A stretch of 64,000 nt of DNA from Bacteroidales bacterium (GCA_017502125.1 JAFVVN010000008.1:1-64000); one strand, 5' to 3'; shown: positions 1 through 8,873, numbered from the stretch's first letter. A program made the numbers and translations. The notes: a model not told the origin generated them from the sequence alone.

Positions 1-919
1 CGACTGGATGAAGAACTTCACTTTCCTTGATTTCGCACGCGAGATCGGAAAGCACATCACAGTGAACTACATGATGGCGAAGGATTCTGTGAAGAAGAGA
101 CTTTCAGGCGAGGCCCGCGACGGTATGTCGTTCACAGAGTTCACTTATCAGCTTCTCCAGGGATATGACTTCCTCTATCTCTATGAGCATAAGGGCTGTA
201 CCCTCCAGATGGGTGGAGCAGACCAGTGGGGCAACATCACCACAGGTTCAGAGCTCATCCGCCGTATCCTCGGAAAGGAGGCATTCGCACTCACCTGCCC
301 TCTCATCACAAAGGCAGACGGAGGAAAGTTCGGAAAGACGGAGAAGGGAAACATCTGGCTCGACCCTGAGCGCACATCGCCTTACCAGTTCTACCAGTTC
401 TGGCTCAACGTATCCGATTCAGACGCAGAGAAATACATCAAGATCTTCACCATGCTCAGCAAGGAGGAGATAGACACAGCCATCGCTCAGCATGCAGAGG
501 CACCGGAGCGTCGTGAGCTCCAGAAACTCCTTGCAAAGGAGGTGACCACCATGGTTCATGGTGCAGCAGAATACGAGAATGCAGTGGCTGCTTCACAGAT
601 GCTTTTCGGCAACGCGACCAAGGACGCCCTCAAGAGCCTTGACGAGAAGACATTCCTCGCTGTGTTTGACGGAGTGCCTACATTCGAGGTGACAGCAGAC
701 AAGTTCCCTCTCGGAATCATCGACCTGCTTGCAGGCGAGACCGCTGTGTTCCCATCCAAGGGAGAATGCCGCAAGATGATTCAGGCTAACGGAGTCAGCA
801 TCGACAAGGAGAAGGTGAATGACATCAATGCTCAGATCGGTGAGGAGTCGTTCATCAATGGTAAATATATCCTGGCTCAGAAGGGTAAGAAGAATTACTT
901 TATCATAAAGGTCGTTTAA
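1..919 (+). CDS. tyrS: Tyrosyl-tRNA synthetase, 3' part (5' end outside window)
   Basis: Charges tRNA-Tyr with tyrosine in the cytoplasm. The reading frame is open from base 2, so the true start and the HIGH-motif part of the Rossmann fold lie upstream of the window. What remains carries the class I features of bacterial TyrRS: the tyrosine and tRNA-binding core with [12 protein letters not shown], the KMSKS-equivalent KFGKT (as in E. coli), the SPYQFYQFW segment, and a C-terminal S4-like RNA-binding domain ending in KGKKNYFII. About 305 residues are present against a usual length near 425. The stop is TAA at 917-919. The gene is followed by a large palindromic element and then rbfA on the same strand. 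Identification is by strong family similarity. Confidence 0.96.
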   Translation, partial: DWMKNFTFLDFAREIGKHITVNYMMAKDSVKKRLSGEARDGMSFTEFTYQLLQGYDFLYLYEHKGCTLQMGGADQWGNITTGSELIRRILGKEAFALTCPLITKADGGKFGKTEKGNIWLDPERTSPYQFYQFWLNVSDSDAEKYIKIFTMLSKEEIDTAIAQHAEAPERRELQKLLAKEVTTMVHGAAEYENAVAASQMLFGNATKDALKSLDEKTFLAVFDGVPTFEVTADKFPLGIIDLLAGETAVFPSKGECRKMIQANGVSIDKEKVNDINAQIGEESFINGKYILAQKGKKNYFIIKVV

Positions 920-927
920 TCGTCAGG

Positions 928-1022
928 TCGAATAGTGATATATGGAGGCGACATGCCACCCCCGGCTAGGGGGTGCCCGACCATCGGGAGGGCGGGGGTC
1001 GCCGGAATATATTACTATTCGA
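928..1022. repeat. Large four-way palindromic intergenic element
   Basis: Outer arms 928-943 and 1007-1022 are complementary over 16 positions with one G/T wobble. A second stem pairs 947-952 (GGCGAC) with 998-1003 (GTCGCC). Inside lie two hairpins: 957-963 with 969-975 (CACCCCC/GGGGGTG) and 976-980 with 984-988 (CCCGA/TCGGG). The whole can fold as an outer stem carrying two hairpins. It sits between tyrS and rbfA, co-directional genes. The same architecture recurs at 18981-19075. It may be a non-autonomous repetitive element or a processing/termination structure. Confidence 0.75.
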
Positions 1023-1140
1023 TCATATACCCCTATATTTATTCTTATCAGATGGATGTAACTGACGGATATGATATGGTTTTGATAAATCCATTGATAA
1101 GAATGACATTGATGTCAATATAAAAGAACGTTAGTATATA

Positions 1141-1491
1141 ATGGAGAAGAATATTGAGAGTACCAGGCAGCTGAAGGTTGCCAAGGAGATACAGAAGGTG
1201 ATGGCTGAGGTTATCCGCAGCAAGGGCATGGCTGCCTTCGGAGGCGCGCTTGTGTCTGTGAGCGGAGTGAAGGTCAGTCCGGATCTTTCCATCGCCAAGA
1301 TATATGTGAGTATCTTCCCGTCCGAGAAGGCGGAGGCCGTGATGGAGGTGCTGCAGGAGAATTCCCGAGCTCTTCGCGGAGAGCTTGGAAGCAAGGTGGG
1401 AAAGCAGCTGCGAATCGTACCGGAGATCGCCTTCTACCTTGACAGCTCTCTGGACTATGTGGAGCATATCGAGGAGCTTCTGAAAAAATAG
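1141..1491 (+). CDS. rbfA: 30S ribosome-binding factor A
   Basis: RbfA assists late maturation of the 30S subunit and 16S rRNA 5'-end processing. The 116-residue product has the usual family length and order: N-terminal helix (RQLKVAKEIQKVMAEVIR), a beta strand (ALVSVSGVKVSPDLSIAKIYVSIF) and the C-terminal KH-like core ending in VPEIAFYLDSSLDYVEHIEELL, which corresponds to the family's PEL-F--D-S-----I--LL pattern. The stop is two bases before the start of the downstream permease gene, so the two are almost certainly co-transcribed. In this genome rbfA is separated from nusA-infB, its partner in many bacteria. Confidence 0.95.
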   Translation: MEKNIESTRQLKVAKEIQKVMAEVIRSKGMAAFGGALVSVSGVKVSPDLSIAKIYVSIFPSEKAEAVMEVLQENSRALRGELGSKVGKQLRIVPEIAFYLDSSLDYVEHIEELLKK

Positions 1492-1493
1492 TA

Positions 1494-2714
1494 ATGAATC
1501 TAGCTCAGTTCATAGCAAGAAGATATCTTTTCGCCAAGAAGTCACATAATGTGATCAACATCATTTCGGCGATAAGTGCTATCGGCATGGCCATAGGAAC
1601 TGCTGCACTGATCATAATATTATCTGTATATAACGGGTTCGACTCGCTCATCAGGTCAATGATGAGCAATGTCGAGCCTGATCTTCTTATAACCCCGGCA
1701 ACAGGCAAGACCTTCGTACCGGACGACAGCACTTTCGACTGGATATATGACCAGCCTTCAGTCAGGAACATGTGCTGCGTACTGGAGGAGCAGGTGTTCA
1801 TCAGTTACGAAGGAAAGCAGAGCCTGGCCAGGGCAAAGGGCGTGGACTGGGTCTACGAGGAGGAGTCTCCATTGAAAGACCACATGAGCGACGGGGAATT
1901 CAAGCTGCACAGAGGCGATGTCCCGCTGGCAGCCGTCGGCGCAGGACTTGCCTATGAGCTCGGCATCAGCCCGCGTTTTCTTGCACCTGTGGAAATCTAC
2001 TTCCCGACCAGGACCGGACGCATATCACTTGCAAATCCGGCAGCTTCGATAGAATCCGTCAGGGTCTATCCGTCAGGGCTCTTCTCGGTGAACAATGATG
2101 TGGACGCTGAACTTCTTATTGTCCCGATCGAGGAGATGCAGGAACTGCTGGAATATGAGGACGAGGTCTCGGCTGTCGAACTCAGGCTTATGGATGGAAG
2201 CACGAAGGAAGAACTCAAAAGGCTTCAGAAGGAAATCGGCACCAGACTTGGTCCGGGGTTCAAGGTCAAGGACCGTTTCCAGCAGAACGAGTCCCTCTAC
2301 AAGATGATGAAATATGAGAAGGCTGCCATATTCATGATCCTGATCTTCGTCATCATCATCATATCTTTCAACATCTTCGGAAGCCTCTCCATGCTGATCA
2401 TAGAGAAGAAGGATGACATCAGGACTCTCAGGAGCATGGGAGCACAGGAGGGTCTGATCAAGAGAATATTCATTCTTGAAGGCTGGCTGATTTCCCTGAC
2501 GGGACTGGCAGGCGGACTTGTGCTCGGAGTCGGCTTCGCTGCCATACAGCAGGCATTCGGAATAATAAAGATGCCCGGACATTTCGTTGTCCAGGCATAT
2601 CCTATAATTCTTTCATGGTCTGATATCCTTCTGACCATAGTCGGGGTGGCGACCATCGGATATCTCATCGCCCTCCTTCCTGTCGCACTTCACAGTCGCA
2701 AGTCACGCGCATGA
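1494..2714 (+). CDS. LolC/LolE-type ABC transporter permease (FtsX family)
   Basis: Predicted inner-membrane permease of the lipoprotein-releasing type, which together with a LolD ATPase extracts lipoproteins from the inner membrane. The 406 residues show the LolC/E layout: an N-terminal cytoplasmic ARRYLF segment, a first membrane helix (about 22-46), a large periplasmic MacB-like domain, then three C-terminal membrane helices (about 275-300, 330-355, 370-395) forming the FtsX domain. It begins two bases after rbfA, so it is probably read through from that gene. No LolD ATPase gene is adjacent. Outer-membrane lipoproteins are very abundant in this window, so a Lol function fits, but another MacB-like efflux role cannot be excluded. 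Confidence 0.82.
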   Translation: MNLAQFIARRYLFAKKSHNVINIISAISAIGMAIGTAALIIILSVYNGFDSLIRSMMSNVEPDLLITPATGKTFVPDDSTFDWIYDQPSVRNMCCVLEEQVFISYEGKQSLARAKGVDWVYEEESPLKDHMSDGEFKLHRGDVPLAAVGAGLAYELGISPRFLAPVEIYFPTRTGRISLANPAASIESVRVYPSGLFSVNNDVDAELLIVPIEEMQELLEYEDEVSAVELRLMDGSTKEELKRLQKEIGTRLGPGFKVKDRFQQNESLYKMMKYEKAAIFMILIFVIIIISFNIFGSLSMLIIEKKDDIRTLRSMGAQEGLIKRIFILEGWLISLTGLAGGLVLGVGFAAIQQAFGIIKMPGHFVVQAYPIILSWSDILLTIVGVATIGYLIALLPVALHSRKSRA

Positions 2715-2778
2715 AGCTTTGCTGCGCCCGCACAACCGTGACACCCAACCCCGTGAACATCAATCAGTTAAGCAAAGT

Positions 2779-2806
2779 GCTCGCTGTCTCAGGAAGGCGA
2801 GGCAAA
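2779..2806. repeat. 28-bp dispersed element, copy 1
   Basis: The sequence is a 10-base left arm GCTCGCTGTC, an 8-base variable core and a 10-base right arm GCGAGGCAAA. The inner CTCGC/GCGAG can pair. A second copy with identical arms and the same total length lies at 61023-61050. Here it sits between two convergent genes, the Lol-type permease and the HMA protein, in a 133-base gap holding nothing else recognisable. Confidence 0.55.
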
Positions 2807-2847
2807 CTATATAAAACGCTGATGATCAACGTTGTAAGCGCCACGAT

Positions 2848-3207
2848 TTAGTCGTGATGATGACCGGCACCGGGAGCGGCTACTCCTTCCACCTTGTATC
2901 CGAGTTTCTCAATCGCCGCCTTGAGGGTTTCCTCTGAGGTCCTTGCCGGATCGTACTTCACTGTAACAGTCTGGTGATCAAGGCACACATCCAGTCCCTT
3001 CACACCTTTTTCAAATGAGATGTTCTCCTGGACCTTCTTCACACAGTTAATGCAGTGGAGGTGGACATCGAACACGACTTCCTTGACCTCTTTGGTCTTC
3101 TTCGCCTTTTTCTGGGTCTGGGCAGCCGGAGCCGCCGCCTGAAATTCAGAAGCTGATGCCGACACAGTCATGAGGGCGGCCAGAGCTATGAGTATTATCC
3201 TTTTCAT
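2848..3207 (-). CDS. Exported heavy-metal-associated (HMA) domain protein
   Basis: Small periplasmic metal-binding protein. Residues 1-20 are a signal peptide (MKRIILIALAALMTVSASAS), followed by a Lys-rich linker and one HMA fold at about 42-108. The metal-binding pair is HCINC with Cys52 and Cys55 (CxxC). The C-terminus ends in GHHHD, a possible extra metal ligand. HMA domains of this kind bind soft metals such as Cu(I). It is last in a minus-strand unit after a TonB-dependent receptor and a Cys/His-rich exported protein, so it probably accepts or buffers the imported metal in the periplasm. The metal itself is not proven by sequence. Confidence 0.88.
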   Translation of the reverse strand: MKRIILIALAALMTVSASASEFQAAAPAAQTQKKAKKTKEVKEVVFDVHLHCINCVKKVQENISFEKGVKGLDVCLDHQTVTVKYDPARTSEETLKAAIEKLGYKVEGVAAPGAGHHHD

Positions 3208-3258
3208 TGTTGTTTATAGTTTTTGATTCTTTATTTCGTTTAAAGTTTCTTCGCTTTG

Positions 3259-3298
3259 CCCGGGATGACAAGGGCTGTCCCGGAATGACAGGGCCTGC
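3259..3298. repeat. Two units of a 20-bp CCCGGRATGACA-type repeat
   Basis: Units 3259-3278 and 3279-3298 share CCCGGRATGACA at their left ends and are otherwise diverged. They lie in the gap between the TonB-dependent receptor and HMA genes. Related 20-21-bp repeats occur inside tilS (12320-12380) and between rimP and nusA (23222-23270). Confidence 0.55.
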
Positions 3299-3338
3299 AT
3301 GGAGGCTGAACTCTGTCAGGAATGCATGGAAGCGGAAG

Positions 3339-5474
3339 CTAAGCTGTCTTCCAAAGGGTGAAGCGGAAGCCGATGTGCGCCTTGATACCCATGAGCGGTC
3401 CCCAGATGCAGCTGGCATCAAACGACGGCTGGCGAGGGTTGGCAGCACCGATGATGGCATTCTTCTGACGGAAGTTGGTCAGGTTTTCGGCACCCACATA
3501 CACGTCCCAGCCCTTGAACCTGCGTGTCACCTGTGCATACAGGAGAGGATAGACCGGAGTGCGGCCGTTTTCATATATGAGTCTTCCTTCATCATCGACC
3601 AGATTCGCCATGAAGTCATACACACGGCACGAACCATTCAGCGAAGCCGTGAAATCGAAGATCCATTTGTTAAGATTGGTGGCGTACTGCATGTTCAGCA
3701 CCCCCTTGAAACGGCTGGTCATAGGCTTCTCCACAAGTCCGCGGCCTGCAAGTTCGATCTTCGCATTGGTATAGCGGAAGGTGGCGGTTATATTGAACCT
3801 CTCCACAGGGTTCACAGAGAAATCCAGCTGGTAATTGTCTGTATATGAGCGGTCTCCGTTCAAGGCATAGAAACAGATCTGAGTCGGATCCATCTCATAG
3901 TCCACCACCATCTGCTGGGTGAACTGGGTCCTGAAATAGTCAAAGCTAAGATATGTGCTGGATGAGGCTCCGAAAGGCATATAATAAGTGATGTTACCTC
4001 CGAAGGTCCATGCATCCTCAAGGATGTGGTCGTTATATGCCCCGATATACTGCTTTCCAGTAGAGAACACTCCTATATTGTCCACGAGAGGTGTGGAATA
4101 GCGGAGTCCACGACCTCCGTTGGCCCTTATCACTATTTCATCGACAGGCATATACTTGAGGGTCAATCGAGGAGAGACTCTGAACTTCGATGCATCCTGG
4201 CTGACATGGTTGAACCAGTCGGCACGAAGACCGGCTATGACGGAGAGGACATCACCGTAGCTATATGTATATTCCCCGAAGACTCCGGCATTCGCAAGGT
4301 CCGTCGGACCATTGAACTCGGCCACCTCAGCGCCTGTAGACCTCCATACCGCCCTTCTGAAGTCCTCATTGAAGCGGTCAAAGGTTCCATTGAGGCCGAG
4401 AGTAAACTTATGTGAGTCATTTATCACATTCTGGTACAAGAGGTTGGCATATGCCGAATGCTGATTCGCAAGATACTGTGTCGACCCGAAGTATGAATCC
4501 ATATTCTGGAAATTGTAGTCAGACACCAAGGCAATGTTCTGCGAATTGTCTTCGTTCAGCGGAACACCCACCTTGAGATAGGCATTCATCGAACGGTTCA
4601 TGATGTCAGATCCCCAAGGATCCACTGTCCCAGGTGCAGGAGTAAGACTATAGGTCTTTCTGTCATAGAACACATGTTCTCCATTCTCCCCTGTCAGCAT
4701 CTGACCACCGAGACGGCTGTCCTGGATGGCACGCACGCCGAAACGCACCTGCACACCGTTGTCAGCCTGATAGAGCCAGCGGTTGGAGAGGTTGAACTGG
4801 AGCTGCTTCGGCTCATCAAGGAATCCGTCTCCGTCCATATCATGCGGAGCTATGTTTCCTGACACATGTCCGAGGATCACAGTACTCCACTTGTAGCCCA
4901 TCTGAAGTGAGGAAGCCACATTCAGGTCCATCTTCGTGTCGCTCATCACCGCCGCATTTATGAACAGCGGTTTCTCGTCTGTAGGTTTGCGATGCTCCAT
5001 ATTGATCTGACCCGTAAGACATTCCACTCCGTTGAGCACGGATGAGGATCCCTTCGCGATCTGGATGCTCTCAAGCCACTGTCCAGGCACGTATGAGAGT
5101 CCGAACGGAGCTGCGAGTCCTCTCATGACCGGACGTGTCTCATCCAGCATCTGGGTGTATATTCCCGACAATCCGAGAAGGCGGATCTGGCGGGCACCTG
5201 TGACTGCATCCGAATACCCGACAGTAACACTGGCAGAGTTCTCGAAACTCTCCGCAAGGTTACAGCAGGCCATCTTGCAGAGTCCGGCAGCCGAAATGAC
5301 TTCGGTTCGGAGCTCCTTGCCCTTCGAAAGATAGTTTCCAGCCTGACGGGACACGAATATGGCAGCATCAAGGCTGTCCGCACGCTCGCCGTATATGCCG
5401 GTGGTATCGATTTCCTGAGCCCATGAAGGTATTACGCATAATGCGCATACTACCATTGTATATATTTTTTTCAT
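3339..5474 (-). CDS. TonB-dependent outer-membrane receptor (probable metal receptor)
   Basis: A 22-stranded outer-membrane transporter powered by TonB-ExbBD. The 711 residues begin with a signal peptide (cleavage near SWAQ, residue 20). There is no N-terminal CarboxypepD_reg-like domain. The plug domain (about 60-175) carries a Cys-rich stretch (CKMACCN), then ENSASVTVGYSDAVTGARQI and the GSSSVLNG...GQINME segment typical of the plug end. A beta-barrel follows, finishing on an aromatic/hydrophobic strand (GFRFTLW). Its neighbours encode an HMA protein and a Cys/His-rich exported protein, so a heavy-metal substrate is more likely than a glycan; no SusD partner is present. An imperfect hairpin (5530-5551) lies in the gap upstream. 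Substrate identity is inference. Confidence 0.9.
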   Translation of the reverse strand: MKKIYTMVVCALCVIPSWAQEIDTTGIYGERADSLDAAIFVSRQAGNYLSKGKELRTEVISAAGLCKMACCNLAESFENSASVTVGYSDAVTGARQIRLLGLSGIYTQMLDETRPVMRGLAAPFGLSYVPGQWLESIQIAKGSSSVLNGVECLTGQINMEHRKPTDEKPLFINAAVMSDTKMDLNVASSLQMGYKWSTVILGHVSGNIAPHDMDGDGFLDEPKQLQFNLSNRWLYQADNGVQVRFGVRAIQDSRLGGQMLTGENGEHVFYDRKTYSLTPAPGTVDPWGSDIMNRSMNAYLKVGVPLNEDNSQNIALVSDYNFQNMDSYFGSTQYLANQHSAYANLLYQNVINDSHKFTLGLNGTFDRFNEDFRRAVWRSTGAEVAEFNGPTDLANAGVFGEYTYSYGDVLSVIAGLRADWFNHVSQDASKFRVSPRLTLKYMPVDEIVIRANGGRGLRYSTPLVDNIGVFSTGKQYIGAYNDHILEDAWTFGGNITYYMPFGASSSTYLSFDYFRTQFTQQMVVDYEMDPTQICFYALNGDRSYTDNYQLDFSVNPVERFNITATFRYTNAKIELAGRGLVEKPMTSRFKGVLNMQYATNLNKWIFDFTASLNGSCRVYDFMANLVDDEGRLIYENGRTPVYPLLYAQVTRRFKGWDVYVGAENLTNFRQKNAIIGAANPRQPSFDASCIWGPLMGIKAHIGFRFTLWKTA

Positions 5475-5575
5475 GATTATCTGAGAAACTGTTTAAATTT
5501 TTCCACGAGAAAAAACATCAAAAGCACCGGTCCCTCTGTTCGCAAAGGGACAAAGTATGTGCATTATGACAGTAA

Positions 5576-6079
5576 TCAGATACGCCAGACACCGAATTCG
5601 GCCTGAAGGTCGCAAGGGACACCACCCCGCCTGTCAGGAATGTTGCAGGAACTGTGGCAGGACTTCAAGTCCTTATATGCCAGGCTGTTGAGAAATTCAT
5701 AGATTATGCATGGACAGCCACCGCAATGACATTCATCATAGTGGCGATGATCGTCCTCAGCACGGAAACCGGTCAGGAGAATGGACTGATAGGAATCAGT
5801 ACAGCAGTCCTGCGGGCTGAACGACTCACCGTGACCGCAGTCAGAATCATGACTGCAGCAGGAAGCCTCATCATGACAGCACGAGGAGATGTGATGGCAG
5901 CAGGAAGAATGTCCATGGCAGGATTCGCCGCAATGATGCTCAGGATGTATGTCTGCACAGGTCATTCCTTCGGCGAAAGTCGCAACGAAGGTACGGCCCG
6001 ATCCCTTGCAGGTGTGCACGTCGAAACCTATGATACTCATACCGTACCATATGACGAGCAGCACAGCGCATATTTTCAT
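5576..6079 (-). CDS. Cys/His-rich exported protein, metal-binding candidate
   Basis: The frame is open back to an ATG at 6121, but a consensus promoter at 6136-6165 would leave only about ten bases of leader for that start. The ATG at 6079, preceded by AAAGGA and beginning MKICAVLLVIW (a signal or anchor segment), is preferred. The mature part contains GFDVHTC, then a dense run of Cys and His (pairs HHC, SCC, CCHH, SCCH, CCSH, DCGHG, DCC) and a later CHCGGCPC. It resembles the small Cys/His-rich proteins (HYC_CC_PP-like) found beside metal-related TonB receptors in Bacteroidota, though this family assignment is tentative. It leads the unit receptor-HMA, so it probably binds or senses the same metal. 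Confidence 0.78.
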   Translation of the reverse strand: MKICAVLLVIWYGMSIIGFDVHTCKGSGRTFVATFAEGMTCADIHPEHHCGESCHGHSSCCHHISSCCHDEASCCSHDSDCGHGESFSPQDCCTDSYQSILLTGFRAEDDHRHYDECHCGGCPCIIYEFLNSLAYKDLKSCHSSCNIPDRRGGVPCDLQAEFGVWRI

Positions 6080-6135
6080 CCACATTCCTTTCATCTGCTT
6101 GAAAATCAACCAAGTCCGCATAGGACATCATCATG

Positions 6136-6165
6136 CAAAATTACAAATTTTCTTCCAAATCACAA
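6136..6165 (-). promoter_or_regulatory. Bacteroidota-type promoter of the metal unit
   Basis: Read on the minus strand, TTG (6165-6163), 19 bases, then TAATTTTG (6143-6136). This matches the Bacteroidota -33/-7 form (TTG, TAnnTTTG). It points into the Cys/His-rich gene and helps decide that gene's start. Confidence 0.7.
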
Positions 6166-6250
6166 AAAATCACATAATTTTCAGTAACTTTGGACTACAA
6201 TGCGCTGCATGAATATTGCCTTGCCGCAATAGAGGGGATATCCATGCAGG

Positions 6251-8065
6251 ATGCAAGATATGAATCAACAAATAGACAGGATTATGAAAAATTTTCTGAA
6301 GATGACATTGGCGACCTTGACAGGTCTGCTTGTTTTCGGTGTTGTGGCGATGTTCATCATGGTAGCCGCAATAGGAGCCCTGGCTTCCATGGGCGAGAAG
6401 CAACCGGTCATGCCGGCAAAAGCTGTGCTTACCATCAACATGTCCACCATGATGCTCAGTGAACAGACAAAGGAAGGAGACCCGTTCGCATCACTCCAGA
6501 GCGGAGGCGGAGAGATGATGAGCATGGTCGGAATACGTAATGCAATCAATGCAGTGAATGCCGCTGCCACCGACCCGGCTGTAAGTTTCATATACATGAA
6601 GCCGGATGGAATGCTCAGCGGTGTTGCCCACCTTGAAGAATTCCGCAAGGCCCTCGAAAACTTCAGGTCAAGCGGCAAGGCCATCGTATCATATATGGAG
6701 AATCCCACAAACGGAAGCTACTATCTGGCATCCGTTTCCGACAAGATATACATGACCCCATATGACGGAGGAATCAATATGTTCACCGGACTTTCATCCC
6801 AGATGATATTCCTCAAGGACCTCCTCGACAGACTTGGAGTGAACATCCAGCTCATCCGTCACGGAAAGTATAAATCAGCCGGAGAAATGTTCATCAGAAG
6901 CACTTCCAGCAAGGAAAACATGGAGCAGAACAAGGCCATGGTGGATTCCATGTGGGAGAGCTGGGCAAGCCAGATCGCAGACTCCAGAGAGATGACCGTG
7001 GACGAACTCAACTCACTTCTCAACGACCTGAAGCTCGAGCTTCCTGCCGACTGGCTGGAGAACGGTCTCGTGGATGAACTTCTCACACGAGAGCAGCTCC
7101 ACGCAAAGCTCTGCGACCTCTATGTCACCGACAGCTACAAGGACATCAAGAGCATCAGCATCCAGGATTACGCAAAACTCAAGAACACCACCAACCTGAA
7201 GGCCAGGAACAAGGTGGCCGTGATATATGCAGAAGGCAATATAGTGGACGGCAAGGACAACCAGCAGGTAGCCGGTGACCGCTTCGCGGAAATCATCTCA
7301 AAGGTGCGTCAGGACTCTACCGTGAAGGCAGTCGTGCTCCGCGTAAATTCTCCTGGTGGAGCTGTCCTGGCTGCAGAAAAGATCAAGGCAGAGGTTGACC
7401 TCCTGCAGAAGAGAGTGCCGGTAATCGCTTCGTTCGGAGACTATGCAGCATCCGGAGGATATTGGATATCAGCAGGTTGCAACAAGATATATTCAGATGC
7501 GACAAGCCTCACCGGATCTATCGGAGTGTTCAGCATTGTTCCGGACTTAAGCGGAACCCTTGACCGCAAGCTGCATGTGAACATAACGCCTGTCAACTCC
7601 AACAGACATGCCGACATGTACAACGGATTAAGGCCTCTCACTCCAGCAGAAACAAGCTACATGCAGGCAACCGTGGAGAGCGTGTACAGCCGGTTCACCT
7701 CGGTCGTGGCTGAAGGCAGGGGAATGACTGTCCAGCAGGTGGAGGAACTGGCCCAGGGACGCGTATGGACCGGTGCCGAAGCTGTAAGGAACGGTCTCGT
7801 GGATGAGATAGGAAACATCGAGGATGCCATCAGATATGCAGCCATGTCAATCGAAGGAGTGGAGAGTGCAGAGGATGTCCAGATAGTGGAATTCCCTAAG
7901 CCTCAGACGACTCTTGAAATCCTCCTTGAGTCATTCGAAGGATCGACGCCATCCGTGTTTGCCGGCACACCTTTCGAGGATGTGGAAAGGACGTTCCACG
8001 GCTGGAACGCATCGGAAAGCGGAAAGGTGTACGCACGGATGCCATATGAAATAGTTGTAAGATAA
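6251..8065 (+). CDS. sppA: Signal peptide peptidase SppA, 67-kDa type
   Basis: Membrane-anchored serine protease that degrades cleaved signal peptides in the envelope. The 604 residues show the duplicated 67K layout: a single N-terminal membrane helix (about 15-45), an N-terminal domain holding the general base Lys208 in KYKSAGEMF (Lys209 in E. coli) and a C-terminal ClpP-like domain holding the nucleophile Ser401 in YAASGGYWIS, followed by SLTGSIGVFS. Both residues of the Ser/Lys dyad are present. The start at 6251 is used; an ATG three codons in is equally possible. cutC begins three bases after the stop, so the two form one unit. TAACTTTG at 6185-6192 may be its -7 element, but no good -33 is seen. 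Confidence 0.95.
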   Translation: MQDMNQQIDRIMKNFLKMTLATLTGLLVFGVVAMFIMVAAIGALASMGEKQPVMPAKAVLTINMSTMMLSEQTKEGDPFASLQSGGGEMMSMVGIRNAINAVNAAATDPAVSFIYMKPDGMLSGVAHLEEFRKALENFRSSGKAIVSYMENPTNGSYYLASVSDKIYMTPYDGGINMFTGLSSQMIFLKDLLDRLGVNIQLIRHGKYKSAGEMFIRSTSSKENMEQNKAMVDSMWESWASQIADSREMTVDELNSLLNDLKLELPADWLENGLVDELLTREQLHAKLCDLYVTDSYKDIKSISIQDYAKLKNTTNLKARNKVAVIYAEGNIVDGKDNQQVAGDRFAEIISKVRQDSTVKAVVLRVNSPGGAVLAAEKIKAEVDLLQKRVPVIASFGDYAASGGYWISAGCNKIYSDATSLTGSIGVFSIVPDLSGTLDRKLHVNITPVNSNRHADMYNGLRPLTPAETSYMQATVESVYSRFTSVVAEGRGMTVQQVEELAQGRVWTGAEAVRNGLVDEIGNIEDAIRYAAMSIEGVESAEDVQIVEFPKPQTTLEILLESFEGSTPSVFAGTPFEDVERTFHGWNASESGKVYARMPYEIVVR

Positions 8066-8068
8066 ATC

Positions 8069-8809
8069 ATGAACCGATACCGTTTCGAGATATGCGCCAA
8101 TTCAGTGGCGAGCTGCGTCGCCGCGCAGGATGGTGGGGCTGACAGGGTGGAACTGTGTGCCGGAATACCGGAGGGGGGAACAACTCCGTCATACGGCATG
8201 ATAAGAAGCGCCAGAGAAAGCATCTCCATCGGACTCAATGTAATCATAAGACCGCGCGGAGGGGATTTTCTCTACAGCAGGGAAGAAATAAGCGAAATGG
8301 TATATGACACGAAGATGGCCCGTGAACTGGGTGCCGACGGTCTGGTGTTCGGATGTCTCCGTCCTGACGGTTCGGTGGACAAGGAAGCCATGAAGGTCCT
8401 GATGGAAGCTGCAGGAGACATACCTGTGACCTTCCACAGGGCATTCGACCACACTGCCGATCCTTTCCAGGCCCTGGAAGACATCATTGAACTGGGCTGC
8501 GCCCGCATTCTGACATCAGGATGCATGCCGACCGCCCTTGAAGGAGCTCCCCTGCTCCGTCGTCTTGTCGAAAAAGCCGGGGACAGAATCATAATAATGC
8601 CCGGCTGCGGGGTCAAGGAGGGCAACATAGCGGAAATCGCAAGACTCACCGGGGCCTGCGAATTTCATTTCTCTGCACGTGAACCGGTGGAAAGCGGCAT
8701 GATGTTCAGGAATCCTGATGTGGTGATGGGAACTGAAGACGACCCATACGGCACAGTCCGGACCACTGCCCGCCGCGTGTCCGCAACCATCGCCAGTCTG
8801 AACCGCTAA
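8069..8809 (+). CDS. cutC: CutC family protein
   Basis: TIM-barrel protein historically linked to copper homeostasis; its biochemical activity is not settled. The 246-residue product carries the family hallmarks: FEICANSVASCVAAQDGGADRVELCA near the N-terminus, EGGTTPSYG, IRPRGGDFLYS, the GADGLVFG strand, VTFHRAFD (about 117-124), LTSGCMPTALEG and MPGCGVKEGNI. It follows sppA by three bases and is closed by a strong inverted repeat at 8830-8873. A link to the metal unit upstream on the other strand is possible but not shown. Confidence 0.95.
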   Translation: MNRYRFEICANSVASCVAAQDGGADRVELCAGIPEGGTTPSYGMIRSARESISIGLNVIIRPRGGDFLYSREEISEMVYDTKMARELGADGLVFGCLRPDGSVDKEAMKVLMEAAGDIPVTFHRAFDHTADPFQALEDIIELGCARILTSGCMPTALEGAPLLRRLVEKAGDRIIIMPGCGVKEGNIAEIARLTGACEFHFSAREPVESGMMFRNPDVVMGTEDDPYGTVRTTARRVSATIASLNR

Positions 8810-8829
8810 TTCACTGTACTACAGAACAA

Positions 8830-8873
8830 TAAAGAGATGAGGCCGACTTATGACAGTCGGTCTCATCTCTTTA
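8830..8873. terminator. Bidirectional hairpin terminator between convergent operons
   Basis: Arms 8830-8848 and 8855-8873 pair over 19 positions with a single wobble, with a 6-base loop. Both outer flanks are A/T-rich (CTCTTTATA on plus, CTCTTTATTGTT on minus). It lies between the end of cutC (+) and the end of the transglutaminase-like lipoprotein operon (-), so it can stop both. Confidence 0.75.

Noticed and set aside
935..1123. Short open frame on plus strand in the tyrS-rbfA gap
   Set aside because: Lies over the large palindrome; Pro/Gly/Arg then Tyr/Ile composition reflects the repeat, not a protein.
3339..5474. SusC-type glycan receptor
   Set aside because: No SusD partner and no CarboxypepD_reg domain; neighbours are metal-binding proteins.
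6080..6121. Upstream start for the Cys/His-rich protein
   Set aside because: The promoter at 6136-6165 leaves almost no leader for 6121, and the signal peptide begins properly at 6079.
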